Source of the DNA: CAZSBG01 sp964605145 | GTDB taxonomy: Bacteria; Zhuqueibacterota; Zhuqueibacteria; Thermofontimicrobiales; Thermofontimicrobiaceae | Length of the DNA: 64,000 bases | Direction: 5' to 3' | NCBI GenBank assembly: GCA_964605145.1 | Contig: CAZSBG010000001.1 | Span: forward strand, 62,001-126,000 | Shown here: positions 44,021 to 53,521 of the stretch, in pieces | Layout: every line of letters begins with the position of its first letter | Numbering within the stretch: the first letter of the stretch is position 1 | Program-made: the position numbers and the translations under genes | Notes under the pieces: model-generated | What the model was told of the DNA's origin: nothing | Database searches by the model: none | The model's input: only the letters and a program-made list of their open reading frames with translations

Positions 44021-45250
44021 TTAATACCGAAACCTCCTCACAGAGGCATTAATTATTATTCCAATCAATGTCATGCTGACAATGAGAAATGAACCGCCGT
44101 AACTCAAAAAAGGCAAGGGCAGACCGGTGACCGGCATCATTCCAACTGTCATTCCAATATTGATGATGATATGAAAACCCAAAATTGTCACAGCTCCGAC
44201 CACCATTAACGCAGAAAACGGATTCCGAACTTTTGATGCAATGAAAATCCCCCTGAGCAACAAAATGAGGAAAAGCATCATTACGAACAGGCTGCCAATG
44301 AATCCTATTTCTTCTCCAATCACTGAAAAAACAAAATCAGTGTGCTGCGCAGGCAAAAACCGTAGCTGGGTTTGTGTGCCATTCGTCAACCCCTTGCCCA
44401 AAAGTCCGCCGGATCCAATTGCCACCTTAGACTGAATGACCTGATAGCTCAGCCCGTGAGGATCCATCTCCAGACCGAGGAATGTAAGGATTCGGTGCTT
44501 TTGATAGTCACGGAGTTCATTCCACAAAATTGGTGTGATAATACCAACGCCAATATTCAAAATCATATTAAAGATAATGACGAACAATCCCCGCTTGAAT
44601 AATATCAGCATGATTGCGATAAAAATCATGGCGATAGAGAATGTATAAAAATTGAATGAAGCGATCATCACTATAAATGGCGCGATGATGGTGAACAGGT
44701 AAAACGCCGGCAATCCGGCCCAGTACATCACCGGGAGCGTGATGGCGACAAAAACGAGCGCTGTTCCTAAATCGGGCTGCCGGGTAATTAAGGCGAAAGG
44801 AATGAATACAAGTCCGGCCGCAATGCTGATATCTTTCAAATTATTCAGATTTCGTTTTTCGTGCGATAAGTATCTCGCAAGCGCTAAAATGATGCTAACC
44901 TTGGCAAATTCTGAAGGTTGAAATCGAAGCGGGCCAATTGAAATCCAGCGCATCACAGCATTTCCCTGCCCAAGCATCAGCGTAAACAGAAGCAATATGA
45001 TGGATATTCCGTACAGCCAGTACGCTGAAACGAAATATCCGCGCGTTGGCACGACAATGGCGATGAACATAAAAACTGCTGCCACAAAAAACCACAAAAT
45101 TTGCTTCGCGAAATTTGCGCGCAGTGACGGCGATTCAACCTGGTAGGAAGCGCTGTAAATGGCAACCAGTCCAAAAGCGACCAGAAGAAAAACGACCAGG
45201 ATGAGACCATAGTCTGCGCCAGACATTTTTATTTGACTGAATCTAAGCAT
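44021..45250 (-). CDS. rodA: SEDS peptidoglycan glycosyltransferase RodA
   Basis: The 409-residue protein has about ten membrane helices. LMLGQGNAVMRWISIGPLRFQPSEFAK carries the SEDS signature region; GSGGLLGKGLTNGTQTQLRFLPAQHTDFVFSVIGEE and PVTGLPLPFLSYGGSFL are the C-terminal SEDS motifs. It polymerises lipid II into glycan strands of the elongasome with PBP2. Its start overlaps the mrdA stop in a TAATG arrangement at 45250, which implies translational coupling with its partner enzyme. Confidence 0.94.
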   Translation of the reverse strand: MLRFSQIKMSGADYGLILVVFLLVAFGLVAIYSASYQVESPSLRANFAKQILWFFVAAVFMFIAIVVPTRGYFVSAYWLYGISIILLLFTLMLGQGNAVMRWISIGPLRFQPSEFAKVSIILALARYLSHEKRNLNNLKDISIAAGLVFIPFALITRQPDLGTALVFVAITLPVMYWAGLPAFYLFTIIAPFIVMIASFNFYTFSIAMIFIAIMLILFKRGLFVIIFNMILNIGVGIITPILWNELRDYQKHRILTFLGLEMDPHGLSYQVIQSKVAIGSGGLLGKGLTNGTQTQLRFLPAQHTDFVFSVIGEEIGFIGSLFVMMLFLILLLRGIFIASKVRNPFSALMVVGAVTILGFHIIINIGMTVGMMPVTGLPLPFLSYGGSFLIVSMTLIGIIINASVRRFRY

Positions 45251-47022
45251 TAATTTTCTGTTTGATAAAAATAGTTTTTAATGACCTCACGTGCAATGGG
45301 AGCAGCCACTCTTCCGCCGGAGCCACCGTTTTCCACCAAAATGCACAAAGCAATTTCTGGATTATTTACCGGCGCATACCCAATGAACCACGCGTGTGAT
45401 TCACCGTGTGGATTTTGTGCTGTACCGGTTTTTCCTGCTACTTTTATATCACGATACCCGGCTATTTTGGCGGTTCCATGTTCGCCATGAACAACACGAA
45501 ACATTCCCTCCCGAATAACATCAAACGTTTCTTTTGAAACACCGTTTATTTTCACAGAATCGATCGGCGTATATTTTCGGGTGCCATCAATGGGATCTTC
45601 CAGATAATCCACAAGATGAAGTCGATAAGCCACACCGCTGTTGGCTAAAATCATTGCGAAGCGCGCCATTTGAAGCGGCGTCACCAGCAAATCACCCTGC
45701 CCGATGGATAAATTTAAAATCAATCCTTTTGACCATTTATCTTTACCAAATACCTGATCAAGATATTCCTTATCAGGAACCAGACCCGCCTTTTCTGCCA
45801 TCAAATCAATGCCTGTCGGTTGGCCAAAAAGAAACTTTCGGGAATAATCAGCCCAGTGATCCAGACCGACCTTTAATCCCAATTTATAGAAATACACATT
45901 GCACGATTGTTCAATCGCGCCGTATAAATCCAGTTCGCCATGGCCTTCAAGTTTCCAGCAATCATAATTTCGGCGACCCAGTCTCAAATATCCGCTGCAA
46001 TACGCCCTCCAGTCCGGTTCGATAATTTCATTTTCAAGTGCAGCGGCAGCCAACACAGGCTTATACGTGGACCCGGGCGGATACAGACTTTGCACCATTC
46101 TGTCATAGAGGGGCTTCGCCGGGTTGTTTACGAGATTATTCCAAATTTCGGTCGATATTGGTTTGGTGAAAATTTCAGGATCATAATCAGGCTTGCTGAC
46201 AAGCGCCAGTACACCTCCGTTGCTGCAATCCACAACCACAGCGCCACCTCGAAGCGTGTCCATCCGTGCTTCCAGAGCACGCTGCATGATTGCATCCAAT
46301 GTGAGATGCAGATTTTTGCCCGGCAATGACTGAATTTCAGGCTTATCTTTTAATTTCTTGATCTCCCGACCCAGCGCGTCGACTTCAACGTACTCATACC
46401 CCCTGTATCCCCGCAACTCTTTTTCATAGACCTTTTCAAGACCCTTTTTGCCGATGATGCTCCCTAACTGCAATCCCTTGTTTTCTTCCAAATTCAGTTC
46501 ACGCCGTGTAATTTCACCTAAATAACCAAATAGATGGGGCGCCTTCACCCCGGAAGGATAATATCTTCTCGGCTCGGTTTGATAAAGTATGCCCGGCAGC
46601 TCAAGCCTTCGCTCTTCGATTCGGGACAGAATTTGAAAATCAACCTGACGTTTTAATTTCACCGGGGTGAAAAAGCCGGATCGCTTTATTTGAATGGTAC
46701 GCTTGATTTCTGCCGGTTTCATATCAAGAATGTCGCCGGTCAACTTCAGAACGCTGTCCGCTTCTTTAACCTCAAAAGGGATGGCATACACCGAATAGGA
46801 AGGATGGTTATCTACCAGCACTTCCCCGTTTTTATCCAAAATCAGTCCACGCGCCGGTTCATGCACAATTTCCCGTATTCTGTTTCTTTCAGACGCTCTG
46901 AAATACTGAGCCTGCTTATAAATCTGCAAATAAAAAAATCGAATAACGAGAATTGCAAAAAATAAAATAATGACAGCAGCGTACTGAATTTCTTTCCGCC
47001 GAATTGAATTGCTTCGGTCCAT
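45250..47022 (-). CDS. mrdA: Penicillin-binding protein 2 (elongasome transpeptidase)
   Basis: The 590-residue protein has an N-terminal helix near residues 14-32 and a dimerisation region (EPARGLILDKNGEVLVDNHPS). The transpeptidase domain shows SxxK in PPGSTYKPVLA near residue 325, SxN in EQSCNVYFYKLG, and KTG in VAGKTGTAQNPHG. It cross-links the strands made by RodA in the periplasm. The organisation mreB-mreC-mreD-mrdA-rodA on one strand is the standard elongation set. A 46-bp gap separates it from mreD. Confidence 0.94.
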   Translation of the reverse strand: MDRSNSIRRKEIQYAAVIILFFAILVIRFFYLQIYKQAQYFRASERNRIREIVHEPARGLILDKNGEVLVDNHPSYSVYAIPFEVKEADSVLKLTGDILDMKPAEIKRTIQIKRSGFFTPVKLKRQVDFQILSRIEERRLELPGILYQTEPRRYYPSGVKAPHLFGYLGEITRRELNLEENKGLQLGSIIGKKGLEKVYEKELRGYRGYEYVEVDALGREIKKLKDKPEIQSLPGKNLHLTLDAIMQRALEARMDTLRGGAVVVDCSNGGVLALVSKPDYDPEIFTKPISTEIWNNLVNNPAKPLYDRMVQSLYPPGSTYKPVLAAAALENEIIEPDWRAYCSGYLRLGRRNYDCWKLEGHGELDLYGAIEQSCNVYFYKLGLKVGLDHWADYSRKFLFGQPTGIDLMAEKAGLVPDKEYLDQVFGKDKWSKGLILNLSIGQGDLLVTPLQMARFAMILANSGVAYRLHLVDYLEDPIDGTRKYTPIDSVKINGVSKETFDVIREGMFRVVHGEHGTAKIAGYRDIKVAGKTGTAQNPHGESHAWFIGYAPVNNPEIALCILVENGGSGGRVAAPIAREVIKNYFYQTEN

Positions 47023-47068
47023 ATTAAAATTAGTAAAATAAAATCAATTAAGTGCTTCTAAATAATCA

Positions 47069-47560
47069 CTATTCAAGAGAATATTCTGATTTCCAAAGCA
47101 CAGATTTAAAAAGTAAATAAGCCAATACCGCAAAAATAATTGTATAAAGCGTCCGAGGAATCATATAATAGAACATTAAATGAAAAAATCCCAGATGACT
47201 GCCCAAATTGTAGATAAACTGATAAATAATTTCATGAATCGAGACGAGCACAGTAAATGTGAGAATATAAAATGAAAGGTTGTATTTTTTTTTCGGCTGT
47301 TGAAAATAAATCCCTAAAAATGCAACAATCGCTTTTGTCAATGCAGATAATCCGAAAAAGCCTGTGGTAAAGGAATCCTGAATCAATCCTGCAAAAAAAG
47401 CGAAAACAATCATCTCAAATCTGTTTTCTCTCAGACTTAGAATGATGATGAAAATCAGAATCAGATCAGGTGTAATGTACCGGATTGAAATCAGATGCAG
47501 TAAATTTTTTTCTGCAAAGAGTAACAAGAAATAGATAATAATGTACTTTGCTAATTGCAT
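47069..47560 (-). CDS. mreD: Rod shape-determining protein MreD
   Basis: The 163-residue protein has about five hydrophobic segments (residues 2-20, 28-45, 50-62, 68-95, 105-150). It includes the LILIFIIILSLRENRF stretch and a short charged tail. It is poorly conserved in sequence, so its identity rests on size, topology and position between mreC (39 bp upstream) and mrdA (46 bp downstream). It is an elongasome membrane component. Confidence 0.9.
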   Translation of the reverse strand: MQLAKYIIIYFLLLFAEKNLLHLISIRYITPDLILIFIIILSLRENRFEMIVFAFFAGLIQDSFTTGFFGLSALTKAIVAFLGIYFQQPKKKYNLSFYILTFTVLVSIHEIIYQFIYNLGSHLGFFHLMFYYMIPRTLYTIIFAVLAYLLFKSVLWKSEYSLE

Positions 47561-47599
47561 TGACGTTATTTTTAAATGAACAGCAAATGAATGAAATTA

Positions 47600-48400
47600 C
47601 TAATTTTCCAGTTTTTCCGGTTTGCTGAGAATCACAAAAACCTCTTCCAGCTTACCAAAATTTACTGACGGTTTCAAAAGAATATGCGAAAATATTCCCC
47701 GCGGTGATTCTTTGATGTTAATCACCTGACCGATCTTCAACCCGGGTGGGAATATTTCGCCGTATCCTGAGGTAATTATCCAGTCCCCGATGGTAACATC
47801 CGAACGCTTTGGCACGTTGTTCAATTGACAGTACTCCCCCCCCTGCCAACTGACAATCCCCCTGACCCGACTTCGCTGCACTTTGGCGCTGACCCGAAAA
47901 TTCTGATCCAATAATAAATGGCCGATAGATTTTCTTTCTCCCACCTGGTATACCTTGCCAACAAGCCCATCCGTGACGACAAGGGGCATGTTTTTTCGCA
48001 CGCTGTCTTTTAAACCAACGTCAAGAATAATATCGTTGATAAATCCCCGCGTTTCCCTGCCAATAACGCGGGCAGCCAACAAGGTGCTCTCAGTGCCCTG
48101 TTTAAATCCAATGAGTTTGCGCAATCGTTCGTTTTCAAGCCGCATTTCGTACATGGCGCTGTTTTCAAGTGATAGGCTGGTGTTCTCCATGCGCAGGTTT
48201 TCAATTTCATCCCGCAAATGGATATAGCTTTCAAAATCTGCCCAGATCTCCTGTATTGAACCCAATAAACCAACCATCCACATTTTGAAATACTCAATCT
48301 GTTTGTTCTGATTGGAAGAGATCAGAATCAGCGAAATGAAAATTGCAAGAGCCAGAGCGATGTAGTCTTTGAATGAAGTAAAACTTCGATTTAGCTTCAT
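47600..48400 (-). CDS. mreC: Rod shape-determining protein MreC
   Basis: The 266-residue protein has a short cytoplasmic tail and a membrane helix near residues 13-27. A coiled coil follows at about residues 55-95 (RDEIENLRMENTSLSLENSA). The periplasmic beta-domain contains GRETRGFINDIILDVG, PLVVTDGLVGKV, LLLDQNFRVSAKV and SGYGEIFPPGLKIGQV. It scaffolds PBP2 and RodA on the periplasmic face. Between it and mreB there is a 278-bp gap largely taken up by a miniature inverted-repeat element. Confidence 0.93.
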   Translation of the reverse strand: MKLNRSFTSFKDYIALALAIFISLILISSNQNKQIEYFKMWMVGLLGSIQEIWADFESYIHLRDEIENLRMENTSLSLENSAMYEMRLENERLRKLIGFKQGTESTLLAARVIGRETRGFINDIILDVGLKDSVRKNMPLVVTDGLVGKVYQVGERKSIGHLLLDQNFRVSAKVQRSRVRGIVSWQGGEYCQLNNVPKRSDVTIGDWIITSGYGEIFPPGLKIGQVINIKESPRGIFSHILLKPSVNFGKLEEVFVILSKPEKLEN

Positions 48401-48486
48401 CGAAACGTTTATATTAATGTATGATAATGAAATGCTGGATCACTTTTTTTTCGCAATGAAGTGTCCAGCACTTTTACTTTTGTCTT

Positions 48487-48654
48487 TAACCTGAATTATT
48501 CACAAATTTCAAATAAAAGATGTTTAACTTAATGTTATTAATGAAATTAATCAGATATATGAAATGTAACAAAGTTAGAGATAATGAATTCGGAATTAAG
48601 CACCATTCAGGCTACCTGGATTCCTTAATGCATTACAATGAATAATCCAGGTTA
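48487..48654 (-). mobile_element. 168-bp miniature inverted-repeat element, copy B
   Basis: This copy lies between mreB and mreC in the opposite orientation to copy A (14522-14689). Its ends read TAACCTGAATTATTCA on the plus strand at the left and, inverted, TAACCTGGATTATTCA at the right, a 16-bp terminal pair with one mismatch. The interior matches copy A at 157 of 168 positions without gaps. Both ends terminate in TA, as for elements mobilised by TA-targeting transposases. The remaining gap bases (48401-48486 and 48655-48678) hold no feature that I can support. Confidence 0.85.
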
Positions 48655-48678
48655 AAACTTTATTTCGACCGGCTGAAT

Positions 48679-49722
48679 TTACATGATATATTCACGTTTT
48701 GTTTTAGTCAATACTTTCTGAAAATTTTCAAGATCATCGAGTATTTTGCCGGTTCCCCTGACCACGCAGGTCAATGGATCATCTGTCAGAACAATGGGCA
48801 GGTTCGTTTCGCGGCGGAGGCGTTCATCCAGTCCTTTCAACAGCGAGCCACCGCCGGTAATGATGATTCCCCTGTCCAGGATATCCGCGGATAATTCAGG
48901 CGGCGTTTGTTCCAGGCAGAGCTTCACGGCTTCAACGATGGTATTCACCGGTTCTGTGAGGGCCTCCTGAACTTCTTCCGCGTTGATTTCCACGGTTTTG
49001 GGGATACCCGCAACCAGGTCGCGTCCCTTCACAGTTAACGATGCTTTTTCATCGTAGGGCGCGGCTGAGCCAATGGTGCATTTGATGAGCTCTGCGGTAT
49101 TCTCTCCGATCAATAAATTATATTTTCGTTTGAAATATTGAACGATCGAATCAGTCATCTCGTCGCCGGCCACACGAATGGACGTATCGTTTACGATACC
49201 GGACAAAGCAATCACAGCGATTTCCGTGGTTCCGCCGCCAATATCGATGACCATACTCCCGACCGGCTCGTTAATGGGCAAACCAACGCCAATAGCCGCT
49301 GCCATGGGTTCATCAACAAGATATACTTCACGGGCGCCGACATGTTCCGCAGCGTCGCGGACCGCTCTTTTTTCCACATCGGTAATCCCGGATGGAATGG
49401 CAATGGCAATTCGCGGACGAATTAATCTGTTCACTCTCACCTTTCGAATGAAAAAGCGAATCATTCTCTCGGCAAGCTCAAAATCGGCAATCACACCGTC
49501 TTTTAGCGGGCGCACCGTGACAATCTCGCCCGGCGTGCGACCCACCATTTCCTTGGCAGCAATCCCATAGGCAACAATATCCTGATTGGATTTTTTGACA
49601 GCCACCACCGATGGTTCATTAACAACAATTCCCCGCCCTCGTAAATATACGAGCGTATTAGCGGTCCCCAAATCTATCGCGATATCACTTGCGAAAAACG
49701 ATGAAAAGAAAGATAATGCCAT
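48679..49722 (-). CDS. mreB: Rod shape-determining protein MreB (bacterial actin)
   Basis: The 347-residue protein has the actin phosphate-1 motif DIAIDLGTANTLVYLRGRG near residue 13, IAIAIPSGITDVEKRAVRDAA, and the phosphate-2 motif VIDIGGGTTEIAVIAL near residue 163. IITGGGSLLKGLDERL forms the adenosine region. It assembles filaments under the inner membrane that direct the elongasome. Length and motifs are typical. Confidence 0.96.
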   Translation of the reverse strand: MALSFFSSFFASDIAIDLGTANTLVYLRGRGIVVNEPSVVAVKKSNQDIVAYGIAAKEMVGRTPGEIVTVRPLKDGVIADFELAERMIRFFIRKVRVNRLIRPRIAIAIPSGITDVEKRAVRDAAEHVGAREVYLVDEPMAAAIGVGLPINEPVGSMVIDIGGGTTEIAVIALSGIVNDTSIRVAGDEMTDSIVQYFKRKYNLLIGENTAELIKCTIGSAAPYDEKASLTVKGRDLVAGIPKTVEINAEEVQEALTEPVNTIVEAVKLCLEQTPPELSADILDRGIIITGGGSLLKGLDERLRRETNLPIVLTDDPLTCVVRGTGKILDDLENFQKVLTKTKREYIM

Positions 49723-49761
49723 AACCGCTCCTCTGAAGAAACCTCAACGTTCATATTAAAA

Positions 49762-51318
49762 TTAATGCCTGAAATGTCGCACCCCGGTAAAGACCATCGC
49801 CAGGTTCAATTCATTCGCTGCCTGAATAACCTCTTCATCCCGCACCGATCCGCCAGGTTGAATGACAGCAGTTGCTCCGGCTTCTGCTGCTGCATCCACG
49901 CCGTCTCGGAATGGAAAAAATGCGTCTGAAGCCACAGCCGTGCCAGCCAAATCCAGATTGGCCCGCTTCGCCTTATCCACTGCCAGCATGGATGAATCCA
50001 CCCGTGACATTTGACCCGCTCCAATACCAATGGTCCGATCACTTTTACAATAAATTACTGCATTGGATTTAACCCATTTCACGACCTTCCAGCCAAATTT
50101 GAGCGCGGCCCATTCATCGGCAGTGGGCTGTCGTTCGGATACAATCCTAAAATCTATATCGTCAACCCCTTTAATATCTTCACTTTGAATTAATAATCCG
50201 CCGGCAACCTTTCGGTAATTATTTTCTACCGGCAATCCTCGCTCAAGGTCTAACTTCAATAATCTTAAATTCTTCTTTTTGGATAGCAATTGTAAAGCGT
50301 CGGGGTCATACGCCGGCGCGACGATGACCTCAATAAATATTTTCCGTAACTGCTCCGCGGTTTTTAAATCAACAGGACGGTTGAATCCATAAATTCCACC
50401 GAACGCTGAAACCGAATCCGTTGCAAATGCTTTTTCAAAAGCAGAAAATACGTCGTCGCCCACAGCCACTCCGCACGGATTACTGTGCTTTACAATGACC
50501 GAACAGGGATCATCAAACGTGTGTACCATTTTTACGACCGCATCCAGATCCATGATATTGTTGTATGAAAGCTCTTTACCGTGCAACTGTTCCAAATCTG
50601 TGATGCCATTGTTGGTCGAGCCGATTTCTTTGTAAAACGCGGCAGATTGATGTGGATTCTCACCGTATCGCAAATCCTGAATTTTCTCGAAACCGAGAAC
50701 CACATTTTTCGGGTACGCAGTTTCTTCCTCCATATCTTGTAAATACGTAGTAATGGCGCCATCATATCGGTGCGTTAGACGAAACGCTTCGATGGCCAGG
50801 TTCTTTTTTGTGCTTTCGTTTAAATGACCTGCATTTTCTGTCAACTCGTCCATGATGAGCTGATACTGGTTCGGTGATGTCACCACAGCCACCGATTTGA
50901 AATTCTTCGCGGCTGCCCGAACCATGGTTGGGCCGCCGATATCAATATTTTCCAGGGCTTCGCCCAACGAGACATCCGGTTTGCTGACAACCGCTTCGAA
51001 CGGGTACAAGTTTATCACCACCATGTCGATTGGCTCAATTCCGTTTTCTTTTAACTGGGCCATGTGATTTTCATTATCCCGCTTAGCAAGAATTGCGCCA
51101 TGAATTTTTGGATGCAGGGATTTCACGCGGCCGTCCAACATTTCAGAAGCCCCTGTAATTTCAGAAACCGAAAGACACGCAACACCATTTCCCGATAATA
51201 GTTTGGCAGTACCCCCGGTGGAAACGATTTCGATATCTTGCGCTTTTAAGAATCGGGCAAACTCGACAATGCCCTGCTTATCGTAAACACTGATCAACAC
51301 GCGTTTTATTTTTTCCAT
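49762..51318 (-). CDS. purH: Bifunctional AICAR formyltransferase / IMP cyclohydrolase
   Basis: The 518-residue protein has the N-terminal MGS-like IMP cyclohydrolase domain (RVLISVYDKQGIVEFARFL, STGGTAKLL, DGRVKSLHPKIHG). The AICARFT domain follows, with GYNIMDL-type SYNNIMDLDAVV, VIVKHSNPCGVAVG and the C-terminal ASDAFFPFRDGVDAAAEAGATAVIQPGGSVRD. It performs the last two steps of IMP synthesis. It follows the toxin-antitoxin remnant in transcription order, after a 125-bp gap in which I see nothing else. purN and purF are also in the window but not adjacent. Confidence 0.96.
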   Translation of the reverse strand: MEKIKRVLISVYDKQGIVEFARFLKAQDIEIVSTGGTAKLLSGNGVACLSVSEITGASEMLDGRVKSLHPKIHGAILAKRDNENHMAQLKENGIEPIDMVVINLYPFEAVVSKPDVSLGEALENIDIGGPTMVRAAAKNFKSVAVVTSPNQYQLIMDELTENAGHLNESTKKNLAIEAFRLTHRYDGAITTYLQDMEEETAYPKNVVLGFEKIQDLRYGENPHQSAAFYKEIGSTNNGITDLEQLHGKELSYNNIMDLDAVVKMVHTFDDPCSVIVKHSNPCGVAVGDDVFSAFEKAFATDSVSAFGGIYGFNRPVDLKTAEQLRKIFIEVIVAPAYDPDALQLLSKKKNLRLLKLDLERGLPVENNYRKVAGGLLIQSEDIKGVDDIDFRIVSERQPTADEWAALKFGWKVVKWVKSNAVIYCKSDRTIGIGAGQMSRVDSSMLAVDKAKRANLDLAGTAVASDAFFPFRDGVDAAAEAGATAVIQPGGSVRDEEVIQAANELNLAMVFTGVRHFRH

Positions 51319-51443
51319 GGGTTTCCTTTATAATTCATTTCTTCAGTTGGTAACTATAATTTAAAAAATGAGTACATTTATATTCGAAATGATCTTTCTT
51401 ATAAATTTGTGTATTCATCCTTTAGCAGCATTTAATCCAATTA

Positions 51444-51602
51444 TCAATGCAGATTCAATTCTAATCTTTCAATTTTTTTATCTAATTTATCCGCTTTCTT
51501 TTTGAAATATTGAATTATCTCCTGGGCAGAATTCCCTGCAATTTCTTTGCTTTGATTATCCCTAATTTTACGAACCATTAAAATAGCCTTAATCTTTTTC
51601 AT
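51444..51602 (-). CDS. Small charged protein next to the PIN-domain remnant (putative antitoxin-like partner)
   Basis: This 52-residue frame starts with ATG at 51602, within the last 14 bases of the PIN remnant, and ends at TGA 51444-51446. It begins MKKIKAILMVRKIRDNQSKE and has a lysine-rich helical C-terminal half. Small proteins of this type with a VRKIRD-like segment commonly sit beside PIN-domain genes, which I recall from general experience and have not checked by search. If the pair was a toxin-antitoxin module, this would be the partner; the function is unproven. Confidence 0.6.
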   Translation of the reverse strand: MKKIKAILMVRKIRDNQSKEIAGNSAQEIIQYFKKKADKLDKKIERLELNLH

Positions 51603-52048
51603 AGCTTGTCACCTCTCTGGGTGAATAAATATCCAAAACATGATAACCTTGCTGTAAATTAATCGCATTGAATTGGCGAATTTTATCAAATCGCACAATA
51701 TGTCTGAAATTCCAACTCACTAAAATATCAACATCGGCGATTGTCGCCAATGAAATATGAAGCATGTCGTTACGAAATTTTTCTGACAATATTTACTGTC
51801 GTAAATGAACATCAACAAGCGATATTGCTTCCATATTCAGCTTCAATATTTCCGGTTTCATTTTAAGAAAATCTAAATATTTTTCTTGAACCTTATGTGG
51901 AGCATCAGAAATTTCAGCCTCAACAATTTCTGATGTAACGCCTATGAATAAACCTCGGTTAATATCCTCAATTAATGCATTTGACCATATCTTCATCAAA
52001 GCATCCGCCAATAACTGATGTGTCCAAATAAACGCGCTGTGTTTTCAT
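51589..52048 (-). pseudogene. PIN-domain protein (VapC-like) broken by a frameshift and an in-frame stop
   Basis: From ATG at 52048 the frame reads MKTQRVYLDTSVIGGCFDED, which is the start of a PIN nuclease with its first acidic residue in YLDTS. It then goes out of frame near 51988-51992. The continuation in another frame reads WSNALIEDINRGLFIGVTSE. After DVHLRQ there is a TAA (51793-51795), and the same frame goes on with ILSEKFRNDMLHISLATIAD and VDILVSWNFRHIV. These are the conserved C-terminal PIN motifs. Two disabling changes indicate decay, unless the assembly is wrong at these sites. Confidence 0.75.
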
Positions 52049-52220
52049 ATTTAGTTTCTTTATCTATTCCTCACATATCCGTGCTTAAATCATCTTTTTC
52101 CTTGTTACTAAAACAACCTTACGTTTAAACGGAATTACCAAAACATCTCGCCTATACATCCATTATTTTTAGAAACAACAAAATGCCAGTTTTCTGGAAC
52201 TAAATAACTGAAAATTACTT

Positions 52221-52853
52221 TTATTTTGATTTCAACTTCTTCAGCGGAACATCCAATACCGAATATTTTTTCCTGTCAGGATCATTAAAATGCCACCATT
52301 CCGATCGAATCGTTTCAAAGCCCTGCCCGCGCATGGCCTGCTGCAAAATCGTCCGATGTTTCAATGCTTTTTCGGTGACATTCGGATTGGCGCTGGCGGC
52401 TTTGTCGGAGAAATCATCGAAGCCGGTGGGCATCTCCAACTCATTGCCCTGCAAATCCACCAGCGTCACATCCACTGCGGCGGCGCGGTTGTGATTGGAG
52501 CCGGTCTTGGGATTGGCCACATAATTCGCGTCCGGCACCTTTTCCCACATTTTCTTCTGAACCGAAAGCGGTCGGTAACCATCCCACACTTTCAAACCAT
52601 ATCCTTTTTTTCGCAAATCCTGCTGCACCCTGACCAACCTTTCTGCCACAGTCTTCCGAAGCAAGCAAATATTGGCTGAATACAATGTATCGCCAAAAAA
52701 ATTATCCGTGGTTGCGTATTTCAAATCGATAATAATCGTCGAATCCATATCAGCGATATTGACCAGATCGCTGGTTTCCTGGGCAAATAACGAGCCCGCA
52801 ACCATCGACACAACCAATACGACGAACCATAGTTTCAGATATATTTTCTTCAT
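52221..52853 (-). CDS. Secreted D-alanyl-D-alanine dipeptidase (VanX/DdpX family)
   Basis: The 210-residue protein has a signal peptide (LWFVVLVVSMVAGSLFAQ). VanX motifs follow: IIIDLKYATTDNF, VWDGYRPLSVQKKMW, the zinc-binding GSNHNRAAAVDVTLVD (SxHxxxxAxD) and the catalytic-type EWWHFND. It hydrolyses D-Ala-D-Ala, most likely for peptidoglycan turnover rather than glycopeptide resistance because no van regulatory genes are adjacent. A 172-bp gap precedes the PIN remnant, with nothing recognisable. Confidence 0.9.
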   Translation of the reverse strand: MKKIYLKLWFVVLVVSMVAGSLFAQETSDLVNIADMDSTIIIDLKYATTDNFFGDTLYSANICLLRKTVAERLVRVQQDLRKKGYGLKVWDGYRPLSVQKKMWEKVPDANYVANPKTGSNHNRAAAVDVTLVDLQGNELEMPTGFDDFSDKAASANPNVTEKALKHRTILQQAMRGQGFETIRSEWWHFNDPDRKKYSVLDVPLKKLKSK

Positions 52854-52885
52854 GACAACCTCTTTCTCAGTTCATTGAAAATTTT

Positions 52886-53509
52886 TTACTTAATTTTCAC
52901 CCGACGTCCCTCAATTTCAATTCGTCCTTCAGCAAACAATTGAAGCGCTTCTGAAAAGATTTTATGTTCCTCTTTCAAAATACGCGCTGCCAAATCGTCT
53001 GCAGCATCTCCTTCGATCACTGGCACACACCGTTGCAGCACCGGGGCACCGGTGTCGTATTCTTCATCCACAAGATGCACGGTAACGCCGGAGACCTTGC
53101 AGCCATAATCCAGCACCGCCTGGTGAACATGGCGGCCATACATCCCTTTTCCGCCAAAAGACGGCAACAGGGCCGGGTGGATATTCAAAATTCGATTTTT
53201 GAAATGCCGGACAACAATCGGACTCAACATTTTCAGATAGCCTGCCAGCACGACAAAATTCACCTGATGATTCTTCAGAACTGACAAGAGCTGTTCATCA
53301 AATGCTGTCTGTTCCGGGAATTTTTTTTTGGAAATATAAACCGCCGGGATATTGTTTTCGCGCGCGATTTCCAGCACGCCGGCAGAGGCTTTGTTGCTGA
53401 TGACGACCTGAATGGAAGCATCCAGCTTTTTCTGTTGAATATTTTTCAGCATTGCCTCGAAGTTTGAACCGCGTCCCGAAGCCAGCACTCCCAATTGCAG
53501 TTTTTCCAT
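52886..53509 (-). CDS. purN: Phosphoribosylglycinamide formyltransferase
   Basis: The 207-residue protein begins MEKLQLGVLASGRGSNFEAM. The catalytic region is NIHPALLPSFGGKGMYGRHVHQAVL, with the conserved Asn-His-Asp set completed by VDEEYDTGAPVLQR. It transfers a formyl group from 10-formyltetrahydrofolate to GAR, the third step of purine synthesis. It lies 12 bp after the LD-carboxypeptidase gene. Confidence 0.94.
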   Translation of the reverse strand: MEKLQLGVLASGRGSNFEAMLKNIQQKKLDASIQVVISNKASAGVLEIARENNIPAVYISKKKFPEQTAFDEQLLSVLKNHQVNFVVLAGYLKMLSPIVVRHFKNRILNIHPALLPSFGGKGMYGRHVHQAVLDYGCKVSGVTVHLVDEEYDTGAPVLQRCVPVIEGDAADDLAARILKEEHKIFSEALQLFAEGRIEIEGRRVKIK

Positions 53510-53521
53510 TTTTATGTCCCG

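Noticed and set aside
48483..48658. TTAA target duplication around copy B
   Set aside because: Copy B is flanked by TTAA-like bases, but copy A is not; a TA target fits both copies better.
51793..51795. In-frame TAA in the PIN frame as a recoded codon
   Set aside because: TAA is not the selenocysteine or pyrrolysine codon, and a separate frameshift upstream also disables the gene, so decay is the simpler reading.
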